Of a stretch of DNA of 48,588 bases, positions 40,972-48,561 are shown piece after piece; the first letter of the stretch is position 1, and every line of letters starts with the position of its first letter. The position numbers and the translations under genes are program-made. Below the pieces are notes generated by a model. It was not told the DNA's origin. It was given only the letters and a program-made list of their open reading frames with translations, and ran no database searches. The DNA is from JAQGMJ01 sp036271855. GTDB taxonomy: Bacteria > Pseudomonadota > Gammaproteobacteria > Burkholderiales > JAEUOS01. Location of the stretch: positions 1 through 48,588 of the forward strand of contig DATAZV010000384.1 of assembly GCA_036271855.1 (NCBI GenBank), written 5' to 3'.

Positions 40972-41901
40972 ATGAGCGACGCATCGGACGACGATCTGGA
41001 TTTTCTTGGCATGGCGGCGCGGCCCCTGGCGAGCGCACCTGCCCCCGCGGCCGCGCGCCCCGAAGAGCCCGCCGAGCCCCTGCCTTACGACCCGCAACTG
41101 GCCCTGCGCTTTTTCCAGATCGCCGGCAACCAGGAAAGCATCGCCGCCGGCGCGCGCATTTTCGCCGAAGGCGACCAGTCCGGCCTGCTGTCGAAATCGC
41201 GCGTCTACCTGCTGCTCGAAGGCGAAGTGTCGATGACCCTCGCCGGCCGGCCCCTGGCGATGATGCTGCCGGGCGAAACCTTCGGCGAGCTGGCGGTGAT
41301 CTCGGACGCGCCGCGCAGCGCCAGTGCCATCGCGCGCAAGAACAGCCGCCTGCTTTCGCTGGACCAGAAACAGTTCCTCGCCTCGCTCAAGCAGATGCCC
41401 GAATTCGCGGTGATGCTGATCAGCGTGATGGCCGATCGCCTGCGCCGCAGCGTCGAAAAGCTGCTCGCCACCGGCGCCGCGGCGGCCGCGCCCAGCGCCC
41501 GCGCGCAGGGCCTCTCGCGCGTCGACGTGGCCGAGGTCGCCCGCCTCATCGGCAAGTCCGCGCCCTCGCCGATGAAGGCCGGCGACGCCATCATCGCCAA
41601 GGGCGCGCTGGGCGCGATGATGTTCGTGCTGGTGGCCGGCCAGGTCGCCACCGCCATCGACGGCCGGGTGGTCGAAACCCTGGGCCCGGGCGCCATCTTC
41701 GGCGAGACCGCCATGCTCGGCAAGGTACGCCGCGGCGCCTCCGTCACCGCGCAGACCGACGGCGCCTGGCTGCCGCTGACGAAAAACGATTTCCTCAAGG
41801 TGGTCGCCGCCAATCCCGCCATCGGCGTCGCCCTGCTGCGCACCATGAGCGAGCGCATCCGCATGGCCGCCGAGCAGATACGCGCGCATCGGCCCGCCTA
41901 G
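40972..41901 (+). CDS. Protein with two cyclic-nucleotide-binding domains
   Basis: A 309-residue soluble protein. Two cNMP-binding barrels (about residues 45-160 and 195-305) are each marked by a phosphate-binding cassette, GETFGELAVISDAPRSASA in the first and GAIFGETAMLGKVRRGASV in the second, with an Ala-rich linker between them. No helix-turn-helix or kinase is attached, so it is not a Crp-type regulator. It resembles the regulatory-subunit arrangement, two tandem cNMP domains, and may bind a partner enzyme. In the first cassette the invariant Arg-[ST]-Ala is PRSAS, which would hold a cyclic phosphate. It is divergent from the peptide-transport operon. The partner is unknown. Confidence 0.86.
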   Translation: MSDASDDDLDFLGMAARPLASAPAPAAARPEEPAEPLPYDPQLALRFFQIAGNQESIAAGARIFAEGDQSGLLSKSRVYLLLEGEVSMTLAGRPLAMMLPGETFGELAVISDAPRSASAIARKNSRLLSLDQKQFLASLKQMPEFAVMLISVMADRLRRSVEKLLATGAAAAAPSARAQGLSRVDVAEVARLIGKSAPSPMKAGDAIIAKGALGAMMFVLVAGQVATAIDGRVVETLGPGAIFGETAMLGKVRRGASVTAQTDGAWLPLTKNDFLKVVAANPAIGVALLRTMSERIRMAAEQIRAHRPA

Positions 41902-41939
41902 GTTAGGCGGGGCCGGCCGGCTGCGTGGTCTGGCGGCCG

Positions 41940-42039
41940 CTGATGGTCAACAAGCATCTTTCCCGCATACGCCTCAATCAGCGAGGCGTATTTGTAGGGC
42001 ATACGCCTCAATAAGTGCAGCGTATTTTCAGGCCATCAG
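41940..42039. terminator. Tandem hairpins between convergent cNMP and TatD genes
   Basis: Two direct copies of about 33 bp (41,964-41,996 and 41,998-42,030) each contain gcatacgcctcaat...gcgtattt; the first folds as atacgcct/aggcgtat and the second as atacgc/gcgtat. The whole is enclosed by ctgatgg (41,940-41,946) and ccatcag (42,033-42,039). T-rich ends on both strands fit a bidirectional terminator. Confidence 0.6.
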
Positions 42040-42818
42040 TCGGGCAGCCCGAACAACCGCCGGCTATTCGCACTCGCCTGCGCCGCCAGCGCCGCGACGT
42101 CAATCCCCTTCAACTCCGCCACCGCCTGCGCCACAAAGGGCAGCAGCGCCGGCTCGTTATAGGGGCGCGTCTTGCCGGCGTTGCGCGGGCGCAGGTAGGG
42201 CGCGTCCGTCTCCAGGTGCAGTCGGTCAATCGGGATCACGCGCAGCGCATCGCGCAGCGCCGTGCCGCGCGTAAGGTCCGTCACCCAGCCGGTGATGCCG
42301 AGGTCCAGGCCCAGCGCGAGAAAGGCCTCCGCCTGCGCGGCGCCGTCGGTGAAGCAATGCACCACGCCATGCGCGCCCGCGCGCGTCGCCTCGCGCAGCA
42401 TCGCGTGAAAATCCTCGAAGGCGTCGCGGCAATGCAGGAACAGTGGCTTGGCCGTAGTGAGGCTCGCCTGTATCTGCGCCTCAAAGGCGCTGCGTTGCTG
42501 CTCGGCCGGCGAGAACATGCGGTTGTAGTCCAGCCCGCATTCGCCCACGGCCACGATGCGCTCCTCTGTCCACAGCGCCGCCAGCGCCTCGCCGGTGGCC
42601 GCCGTGTACTCCTTCGCGGTGTGCGGGTGCACCCCCGCCGTCGCCCACACGCGCGGGTGGCGGCGCGCGAAGTCCAGCGCCGCGTTGCTGGAGGAAAGCG
42701 AAGTCCCCGTCGCCAGGATGTGCGTGACGCCGGCGTCCGCCGCGCGCGTCAGCAGCTCCGGGCCGACGCTTTTTAGTTGCGAGGCGTGGAAGTTCACGCC
42801 GATGTCGATCAGGTTCAT
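42036..42818 (-). CDS. tatD: TatD family metal-dependent deoxyribonuclease
   Basis: A 260-residue TIM-barrel hydrolase of the TatD family. Family motifs are DIGVNFHASQ at the N-terminus, AGVHPHTAKEY, the metal-binding Glu of AVGECGLDYNR, FLHCRDAF, HCFTDG and the Asp of LETDAPYL. The opening DIGVN (instead of DxHxH) puts it with E. coli TatD itself, a 3'-5' exonuclease acting in DNA repair and degradation. The start at 42,818 begins the core motif; the open frame reaches 42,869 without a start signal. The His-rich membrane gene upstream on the same strand is 31 bp away, so they are probably co-transcribed. Confidence 0.93.
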   Translation of the reverse strand: MNLIDIGVNFHASQLKSVGPELLTRAADAGVTHILATGTSLSSSNAALDFARRHPRVWATAGVHPHTAKEYTAATGEALAALWTEERIVAVGECGLDYNRMFSPAEQQRSAFEAQIQASLTTAKPLFLHCRDAFEDFHAMLREATRAGAHGVVHCFTDGAAQAEAFLALGLDLGITGWVTDLTRGTALRDALRVIPIDRLHLETDAPYLRPRNAGKTRPYNEPALLPFVAQAVAELKGIDVAALAAQASANSRRLFGLPD

Positions 42819-42849
42819 GCTTTTTTTGACTTCCAAAGCAAGGCTTCCG

Positions 42850-43452
42850 CTAACCACCACCACCCCCATCCCTCCCCCGCCCCCACAAATTCCACGCCAG
42901 CACCAGCACCCCGTGCATCAGCGCCGCCGCGCCGGCCACCACAATCTCGAAGGCTTTGCGCGGGTACACCTCGTCGTCGAGAAACAGCGGGTGGGAGGGC
43001 GGCGGCTCCGAGGAGTTGGCCTCGGAGAGAAAGCCGTGCGGCAGCCAGGCCACCGCGGTGGCGAGCAGGGCGGCGCCGAGCGCGATCAGGCAGAGCGCGC
43101 CGGGGATGCGAAAGCGCGGCAGGCGCGGCGCGTAGAACAGGCCCGCGCCCAGGCCCGCGCCGATCAGCCAGTGCAAATGCGGCACCGGCATGCCGAGTCC
43201 GGCGAAGCCCAGCACGCCGGCGCACAGCAGCAGCAGCACCTGCGGCGAAGTCAGCTCCTGCCATTGGCGCTGGCGGCGTTCGCCGCGCGCCTGCTCGTCG
43301 CCGGGCGGCGGCGTCGGGTTGCCCTGCGGAGTGCCCGGCGTGGCGCCGTGAGCGGGCGCATCGTCGTGCGCGTCCCCATGCCCGCCGCTGTGCCCGCCGC
43401 CGTGCCCGTCATCGGGCTTTTCGTTATGCTTGTTCGCTTCCTCGCCCTGCAT
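42850..43452 (-). CDS. Membrane protein with a His/Gly/Asp-rich N-terminal tail
   Basis: A 200-residue protein. Residues 12-50 form a flexible tail with HGGGHSGGHGDAHDD, a composition able to bind divalent metals such as Ni, Zn or Cu, then a Pro/Gly-rich linker. Three to four membrane helices follow (about residues 72-90, 100-116, 123-143 and 170-190). The protein ends in a Gly-rich tail (GRGRDGGGGG). The start at 43,452 has GGAG six bases upstream; a GTG at 43,464 is possible. It is the first gene of a likely two-gene unit with tatD. I do not recognise a family; metal binding is an inference from composition. Confidence 0.65.
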   Translation of the reverse strand: MQGEEANKHNEKPDDGHGGGHSGGHGDAHDDAPAHGATPGTPQGNPTPPPGDEQARGERRQRQWQELTSPQVLLLLCAGVLGFAGLGMPVPHLHWLIGAGLGAGLFYAPRLPRFRIPGALCLIALGAALLATAVAWLPHGFLSEANSSEPPPSHPLFLDDEVYPRKAFEIVVAGAAALMHGVLVLAWNLWGRGRDGGGGG

Positions 43453-43623
43453 GTCTCGCTCCACGCGCAGCCGCCCGGGGTAATAGTCCGGATTGCGGCA
43501 AGGTTATGCGCGATATTGACCCTGGTCTTGGGATATTCTCGCACCAATGTTGTCTGACGCTAACTCCTTCCGATAAATCGAGCCCGCTTACGCCTCCCGC
43601 AAGGGCCGCAACCGAGAGACACG

Positions 43624-44238
43624 ATGAGTAAAGAAAACGATTCCGCCGAAGCGAAAGGCTCCTTCGGCGCCGCGCAAGGTTCCTTCGGGGTCAATGACTG
43701 GCGCCACCTGCTGAGGTCGCTGGGCGAAGACCCGATGCGCCAGGGCCTGGTCGAAACCCCGGACCGCGCCTCGCGCGCCTGGGCCCACTGGACCCGCGGC
43801 TACCAGGAAGACCCCAACGCCATCCTCAAGACCTTCGAAGACGGCAGCGAAAACTACAACCAGCTGATCGTGGTCAAGCGCATCCCGGTGTACTCGCATT
43901 GCGAGCACCACCTCGCGCCCTTCTTCGGCCACGCCGCGATAGGCTACCTGCCCACCGGGCGCATCGTCGGCCTCTCCAAGCTCACGCGCCTGGTCAACTG
44001 CTTCGCCGCCCGGCTGCAGGTGCAGGAAAGGCTGACCCAGCAGATCGCGCAATCCCTGCTGCAACACCTGCAGCCCAAGGCCGTGGGCGTGATCATCCGC
44101 TGCCGCCACATGTGCATGGAGTCGCGCGGCATCGCCGTGGCGGGGGAAGAGACGGTTACTTCCGCCATGCTCGGCGACCTGGAGAAAAACCAGGCGCAGC
44201 GCGCGGAGTTTCTCGCGCTGGTGGCGGACAAGGACTGA
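43624..44238 (+). CDS. folE: GTP cyclohydrolase I
   Basis: A 204-residue enzyme that converts GTP to 7,8-dihydroneopterin triphosphate, the first step of folate (and pterin) synthesis. The zinc ligands are visible as C93 and H96 in SHCEHHLAPF and C164 in RHMCMESRG, and the active-site H95/H162 region is intact. LSKLTRLVNCFAARLQVQERLTQQI is the typical helical core of the decamer. The N-terminal 22 residues carry a short internal repeat, KGSFG/QGSFG, outside the catalytic core. Gene order gives no folate operon. It is divergent from the membrane gene upstream and followed by the palindromic element at 44,313. Confidence 0.95.
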   Translation: MSKENDSAEAKGSFGAAQGSFGVNDWRHLLRSLGEDPMRQGLVETPDRASRAWAHWTRGYQEDPNAILKTFEDGSENYNQLIVVKRIPVYSHCEHHLAPFFGHAAIGYLPTGRIVGLSKLTRLVNCFAARLQVQERLTQQIAQSLLQHLQPKAVGVIIRCRHMCMESRGIAVAGEETVTSAMLGDLEKNQAQRAEFLALVADKD

Positions 44239-44774
44239 GCGCGCGGCACGCGGCGGGGAATTTTCCCTCGCAAACTGACGCCACAGGAATTTTGGGTTAC
44301 GTTTTTCCGCAAGGCAGAGCGCGAGGAATTTGGGGTCGGAGTCGTTGTCGCTTTTTGAAAATGACTCCGACCCCAATATCCGTGTTGCGAAGTTCCTCAC
44401 TTCGCATGCTGCCAAAAACAAAACGGCAGCAAGTTCACATTTCCACTCCGCACCCCGGATATTGGGGTCGGAGTATTTTTTCGGTGATGCTGAAAAACTA
44501 CTCCGACCCCAAATTCCTCGCGCCTTGCCGTGCGATGCCACGCACCCCATCGCGATCAACAATGCGATGCAGCACCGCCGCCACGTGGCCCACCGGCAAC
44601 AGCCTGACCCCCCGTCACCAGATCGGCCGGGGCAATAAACCACACAAAATCCCCTCCCGCACGCCGGCGTAAGCCCGCCACCGGCAGCGCTGTCCGACAA
44701 GCACTGACAGACTTCCGCGCAAGCGCCAAGTAAGGTTGGCAGCAGGCGGCTTCATGCCGCCGCGAAGGCCTCCC
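44239..44774. other. 536-bp gap after folE
   Basis: No gene is recognised. Its left 70 bp has repeated ggaatttt strings, the middle is the palindromic element at 44,313-44,529, and the remaining 245 bp has no visible structure other than the leader of the next gene. Confidence 0.5.
44313..44529. repeat. 217-bp nested palindromic mosaic element (GGGGTCGGAGT family)
   Basis: Four alternating copies of ggggtcggagt lie at 44,332-44,342, 44,364-44,374 (inverted), 44,464-44,474 and 44,500-44,510 (inverted). The outer arms 44,320-44,342 and 44,500-44,522 are a perfect 23-bp pair, extended with small interruptions to 44,313-44,529. The inner arms 44,364-44,381 and 44,457-44,474 are a perfect 18-bp pair. 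Between these are two further hairpins, tgcgaag/cttcgca (44,386-44,406) and tgctgcc/ggcagca (44,407-44,431). So the region can fold as one long cruciform or as several separate hairpins. It looks like a REP/BIME-type mosaic, usually spread by a RAYT transposase; no such gene is in the window. Confidence 0.85.
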
Positions 44775-46076
44775 ATGCTCATCGGTTTAACCGCGCCGCC
44801 GATTGCCACCCGCACATTCTCGCTGCGCGCCCTCGACTGGCTGAATTTTTTCGTCGCCGACATGCAGGCCTCGGTCGGCCCGTTTCTCGCCGTCTACCTG
44901 GCCGCGCAAGGCTGGAACGAACTGCACGTCGGCATCGCGCTCACCATCATCGGCGTCGCCGCCATCGCCAGCCAGACGCCGGCCGGCGCGCTGGTCGACC
45001 GTACCCGGTCCAAGCGCGGCCTGGTCGCGGCCGCCACCGTGCTCACCGCCCTGAGCGCGCTGGCCATCGCCTTCCGGCCGCAGCCGGCGGTGATCTACGG
45101 CGCCGCCGTCGTCATGGGCGTGGCCGGCGCCGTGCTGGGCACCGCCATCTACGGCATCACCATGGGGCTCTCCGCGCCCGGCGCCTTCGGTGCGCGCCAG
45201 GGCCGCAACCAATCCTTCAACGCCGCCGGCAACATCTTCGCCTCGGTGGCAGTCGGCCTGGCCGCCTACACCATCGACAATCAGACCGCGCTGCTCGCCG
45301 GCGCCGCCTTCGCCTTGCCCGCGCTGGCGGCGCTCGCCGCCCTTTCCCCACACGACATCGACCACGAGCGCGCGCGCGGCGCGCCGCGTGTTGCCACCGC
45401 TTCTGCCACCGCTTCTGTCACCACTCCCCCGCTCACCCTGCGCATGGTCTTCGCCAGGCGCCCGGTGCTGATCTTCATCGCCTGCGCCGTGCTGTTCCAC
45501 TTCGCCAACGGCTCCATGCTGCCCCTGGTCGCGCAAAAGCTCGCCCGCAGCCAGGGCGCCGGCGCCATGGCCTTCATGGCCGCCTGCATCATCACCACGC
45601 AATGCGTCGTCGCCGCCTCCTCGGGCTGGATAGGCCGCGCCGCCGCGCGCGGCCGCAAACCCCTCCTGCTGGTCGGCTTCGCTGTCCTGCCGCTGCGCGG
45701 CCTGCTCTACACCTTCACCGACAACGCAACGCAACTGGTCGGCATCCAGATACTCGACGGCATCTCGCTGGCCGTCTTCAGCGTCATCTCCATCCTGGTG
45801 ATAGCCGACTTCACCGCCGGCAGCGGCCGCTTCAACTACATGCTCGGCGCCATCAACACGGCCGTCGGCATCGGCGCGGCCGCCAGCCAGGTGGCCGGCG
45901 GCGAAATCGTCCACCTCACCAGCTTTCGCACGGGCATGATCTTTCTCTCCGGCATTGCCCTGGTCGCGTTCATTCTGCTGGCGTGGTTGATGCCGGAGAC
46001 GGTGGATCGTCGTTCCGGTTCTTCGCGACGTGCGACGCGCGATGCGCAGGATGCAACGGCTATTGCCAGCGAATAA
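44775..46076 (+). CDS. MFS transporter
   Basis: A 433-residue major facilitator with about 12 membrane helices. Between helices 2 and 3 is GALVDRTRSKRGL, the family's loop motif. A central charged loop (HDIDHERARGAPR, then a Thr/Ala/Ser-rich spacer) divides the two halves, and the second half begins TLRMVFARRPVLIFIACAVLFHFANGSMLPLVAQKLA. The protein resembles the uncharacterised MFS group with a long N-terminal DWLNFFVADMQASVGPFLAVYL. Several starts are possible (44,736 TTG, 44,754 ATG, 44,775 ATG); the last begins just before the first helix. The substrate is not readable. It follows the palindromic element, with no operon partner. Confidence 0.88.
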   Translation: MLIGLTAPPIATRTFSLRALDWLNFFVADMQASVGPFLAVYLAAQGWNELHVGIALTIIGVAAIASQTPAGALVDRTRSKRGLVAAATVLTALSALAIAFRPQPAVIYGAAVVMGVAGAVLGTAIYGITMGLSAPGAFGARQGRNQSFNAAGNIFASVAVGLAAYTIDNQTALLAGAAFALPALAALAALSPHDIDHERARGAPRVATASATASVTTPPLTLRMVFARRPVLIFIACAVLFHFANGSMLPLVAQKLARSQGAGAMAFMAACIITTQCVVAASSGWIGRAAARGRKPLLLVGFAVLPLRGLLYTFTDNATQLVGIQILDGISLAVFSVISILVIADFTAGSGRFNYMLGAINTAVGIGAAASQVAGGEIVHLTSFRTGMIFLSGIALVAFILLAWLMPETVDRRSGSSRRATRDAQDATAIASE

Positions 46077-46122
46077 AAGGGGCCGCGTGCCGTGGCGCTC
46101 CCCTAAGAGTCGCCACCCTCCG

Positions 46123-46152
46123 CTGTCATTCTGAGCGTAGCGAAGAATCTGC
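46123..46152. repeat. Dispersed repeat, CATTCTGAGCG...AGCGAAGAATCT type
   Basis: tgtcattctgagcgtagcgaagaatctgc is a form of a very widely spread bacterial intergenic palindromic repeat. It lies just after the MFS stop and just before the change to less GC-rich DNA. Confidence 0.6.
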
Positions 46153-46196
46153 TTTATTCTGGTCTCCAGTCAAGGCCACCAAAGCGGGCAATGATT

Positions 46197-46436
46197 CTAG
46201 CCGCGAGCAAAAAGCAAGACCGCCAAGGCTATCAGGCAAGCGATAGCAAGCGTTCCTACAAGTATCTTGGACGGCGGCCAGAATGGCTGTTCAATCGATC
46301 TAAATTGCTCTTCGGCGCCGCAGAAAGGACATGTGCCGCCTTTAACCGGCCGTTCAAAAGGATGCAGCTGTATACGTCCTCTTGAAAATATCTTAGAGCA
46401 AGCTAAACATTGGACGTTCTTAGGGATAAAAGGCAT
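46197..46436 (-). CDS. Zinc-ribbon membrane protein, small hypothetical
   Basis: A 79-residue protein. Two CxxC knuckles, C10-x2-C13 (CLAC) and C36-x2-C39 (CPFC), spaced as in a zinc ribbon, precede one membrane helix (about residues 57-77) at the C-terminus. The zinc domain would face the cytoplasm. I do not recognise a specific family. The hairpin at 46,454-46,494 lies just upstream, and no ribosome-binding site is seen. The local base composition is lower in GC than in the left part of the window. Confidence 0.6.
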   Translation of the reverse strand: MPFIPKNVQCLACSKIFSRGRIQLHPFERPVKGGTCPFCGAEEQFRSIEQPFWPPSKILVGTLAIACLIALAVLLFARG

Positions 46437-46453
46437 ATAGGCTTAAACCATTC

Positions 46454-46494
46454 GGGGACAGACCACCATTCTTTTGAAATGGTGATCTGCCCCC
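46454..46494. repeat. Hairpin repeat of the GGGGACAGACCAC type
   Basis: Arms ggggacagaccaccatt (46,454-46,470) and aatggtgatctgccccc (46,478-46,494) pair over 17 bp with two G-T pairs around a 7-nt loop. It matches a repeat often seen between genes in proteobacterial genomes. It lies in the 79-bp gap between two reverse-strand genes and could terminate the hydrolase transcript. Confidence 0.65.
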
Positions 46495-46515
46495 TATCTG
46501 ATTTGTCGCCGCGCC

Positions 46516-47400
46516 TCACGCGTTCTGCTTCAACCCGCCCGCAGCCACAAGCGCGGGGTGATGCGCCCGCAGGAACGAATGCATTTGCCGTATCGCCAGG
46601 GGCATGCGCTCCTTCGGCTCCTTCCACGGGTACACGCTCACTTCGGCATTCGGCGCCAGCATGGCCGCCTCCATCGCCACCGCGTACGGATGCGGCGGAA
46701 TGTCGTCCGGCAGTATCAGTACCGGCGTGCGGCATTGGCGCACGAAGTCGCGCGTCACGGTAAAGACAAAATCGGGATTGGTCCGGTACATTTTCGTCAG
46801 AAACCGGTCGACCATTTCCATCGTGATCTCGGGCCGGCGCTTCACCAGTTCCGGCCCCCAGCCCTTCATATTGCCGTCGTAGAAAAAGTCGCGCGCTTCC
46901 GGGCGCGACCCGCTTGGCTGCGCCATCACCGCCGCCACAACGCGGTCCGGCGCGCGCCGGATCAGATTCCAGGCCAGCGGGCCGCCGATGCAAAAGCCCA
47001 GCACCATGAACTTGTCGATGCCCAGGTGATCCATCAGCGCCAGGTGGTCATCCGTATAGGCGTCCCACGGCCGCTCCGCTTCGAGCGGCCCGGACGACTG
47101 CCCCTCGTTCGCATTGCGCAGGTCCGACGCGATGCAGCGGTACTCCCCCTTGAACGCCTGCACCGCATCAAACGGATTCGTCAGGCGCGCCATCGTCGAG
47201 TTCAACCCGCCGCCGGCGATGAGCAATAGCGGAAACCCCGAACCGGCCACCTCATAGTGAATGCGAACGGGCCCCTTTTCGTAAATCGACATAGCGTTTG
47301 CTCCCTTGTTGGCCTGCTGCGCAAGCAAGCGCGGCGCCGCCGCTGTTGCCGTCGCCGCCGCGGCCGTTTTCAGAATTTCGCGTCTGACCGAACCCTTCAT
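46516..47400 (-). CDS. Exported alpha/beta hydrolase with a cysteine nucleophile
   Basis: A 294-residue protein. The N-terminus has twin arginines (SVRREILKTAAAA) before a hydrophobic Ala-rich stretch, so it may be exported by the Tat route. The nucleophile elbow is GFCIGG with C137 in place of Ser, as in dienelactone hydrolases. The following region keeps the fold (SDLRNANEGQSSGP; LILPDDIPPHPYAVA). The usual C-terminal GH is missing; the likely His is H237 in PPHPYA. Dienelactone-type activity is possible, but this may be another member of an atypical-triad group. It is 79 bp upstream of the zinc-ribbon gene on the same strand. Confidence 0.82.
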   Translation of the reverse strand: MKGSVRREILKTAAAATATAAAPRLLAQQANKGANAMSIYEKGPVRIHYEVAGSGFPLLLIAGGGLNSTMARLTNPFDAVQAFKGEYRCIASDLRNANEGQSSGPLEAERPWDAYTDDHLALMDHLGIDKFMVLGFCIGGPLAWNLIRRAPDRVVAAVMAQPSGSRPEARDFFYDGNMKGWGPELVKRRPEITMEMVDRFLTKMYRTNPDFVFTVTRDFVRQCRTPVLILPDDIPPHPYAVAMEAAMLAPNAEVSVYPWKEPKERMPLAIRQMHSFLRAHHPALVAAGGLKQNA

Positions 47401-47509
47401 GGCTTGTCTCCCGGATTTGGGCGGTCTATCCGCCTGATTGTAATGGTAGGGGAAAGATCACTATTCTTTATGGAGAAAGGTTCGGCTGCGCTAACTTGGT
47501 TTCAATGAG

Positions 47510-47824
47510 TCATCGGCGTTCATATACCAACTCTCCCTCAGGGACAATTTCAGTTCCTTGAAACCTTCGGTGCCAACAAACGGATGAATGCCACGGTTCT
47601 CCACTTCTTGGCGGTAATTTTGCCGCCAGAGCGTCTACACAACTTTCCAGGGCCTCGGATTTAGGGCCGTCCCAAGCAAATACCTCGCGCTGATAGGTGT
47701 GGATGTTTATCTGCCACGCAACGATCTCTAATGACACAACCTGAACTTCCGTCGGCAACAATGGCACTACCTCATCCAATATGTATTTTCTGGACAGTGC
47801 AATGATCTCTGGAGGCGTTGGCAT
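47510..47824 (-). CDS. Small hypothetical protein
   Basis: A 104-residue soluble protein with no signal peptide. The first half is helical (IIALSRKYILDEVVPLLPTEVQVVSLEIVAWQINIHTYQREVFAW) and the second is richer in Pro, Trp and Glu. I do not recognise a family. It is on the reverse strand, 69 bp downstream of the OmpA-domain gene and 109 bp from the hydrolase start. Base composition is nearer 50% GC than its left neighbours, a sign of a different origin for this end of the window. Confidence 0.5.
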   Translation of the reverse strand: MPTPPEIIALSRKYILDEVVPLLPTEVQVVSLEIVAWQINIHTYQREVFAWDGPKSEALESCVDALAAKLPPRSGEPWHSSVCWHRRFQGTEIVPEGELVYERR

Positions 47825-47893
47825 TACGTTGTACCTGCCTTGTCAAATCATGGACCCGATACCTGAATTGCAGAAAGTTTTGGTTGCCCTGAT

Positions 47894-48376
47894 TCAATTC
47901 GATCCCTGCGCCTCTTTCGGTGCCGGATTGCAGCTTCCCGGCATGAGGTGGCGATAGCTACCGACCATTGCCACATCGACCATTCGGCCTTTAGCATCCT
48001 CTTCGCTCTGTGGCCCATTAGAGGGTAAGTTTTGGATTTCTGGCCCGCCAGCATATACGCGATTAGGCTCAACGCCGTGGCTAACCAAGTAGGCTTTGAC
48101 CGCCTCCGCTCTGCGCTTGGCGAGTATTTGATTGTATGAACGTGGACCGACGTGGTCCGTATAGCCAACGGCGACTATCACTTCTAAATTGATGTTCTCG
48201 ATCTCGGCCAACAACTGATCCAAATCTGCCGCAGCTTTCGGCGAAATGACAATGCTGTCAAAACTAAAATAGACGAAGCTACGAAACGTCGGCTTCCTGC
48301 AGGAAAGTGCCTGGGCCTCGCAAGTAGCCAACATAAATAAAACAGCCAGAGCGAATTTGGCGAAGGAAGCTGTCAT
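47894..48376 (-). CDS. OmpA C-terminal-domain protein
   Basis: A 160-residue protein. Residues 1-24 are a signal peptide (MTASFAKFALAVLFMLATCEAQA). The mature part is an OmpA-like peptidoglycan-binding domain: VYFSFDSIVISPKAAADLDQL, the conserved VAVGYTDHVGPRSYNQILAKRRAEAVKAYLVSHGVEPNRVYAGG, with the Asp and Arg (TDH, AKRRA) that contact the stem peptide of peptidoglycan. The Cys of LATCEAQ could make it a lipoprotein, but no clear lipobox is present. A start at 48,376 is chosen because GAAG precedes it and the signal peptide begins there. It anchors an outer-membrane or periplasmic structure to the cell wall; the partner is unknown. Confidence 0.85.
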   Translation of the reverse strand: MTASFAKFALAVLFMLATCEAQALSCRKPTFRSFVYFSFDSIVISPKAAADLDQLLAEIENINLEVIVAVGYTDHVGPRSYNQILAKRRAEAVKAYLVSHGVEPNRVYAGGPEIQNLPSNGPQSEEDAKGRMVDVAMVGSYRHLMPGSCNPAPKEAQGSN

Positions 48377-48544
48377 TTTGTCTTCTAATTTGGTTGCAGC
48401 GACCCGATTTGAACCTATCAAGACAGTGACTTTGCCGGAAATCTGGGAAGTCCGCAAACGCCCTGAATGAAGCCCTGACAAATCATCCACACTTAGTTGT
48501 CCGACTCGCGTATGTTAGTCACCATGCGCTCGCTTCACTACGGG

Positions 48545-48561
48545 CACGCTCTTTAACAAAC
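48545..48561 (+). promoter_or_regulatory. boxA-like sequence
   Basis: gctctttaacaa at 48,548-48,559 matches the boxA antitermination element (TGCTCTTTAACA) found upstream of rRNA operons and in some mobile-element transcripts. The gene it would serve is past the right edge. Confidence 0.35.

Noticed and set aside
40972..41901. Crp/Fnr transcription regulator
   Set aside because: Two cNMP domains are present but there is no helix-turn-helix.
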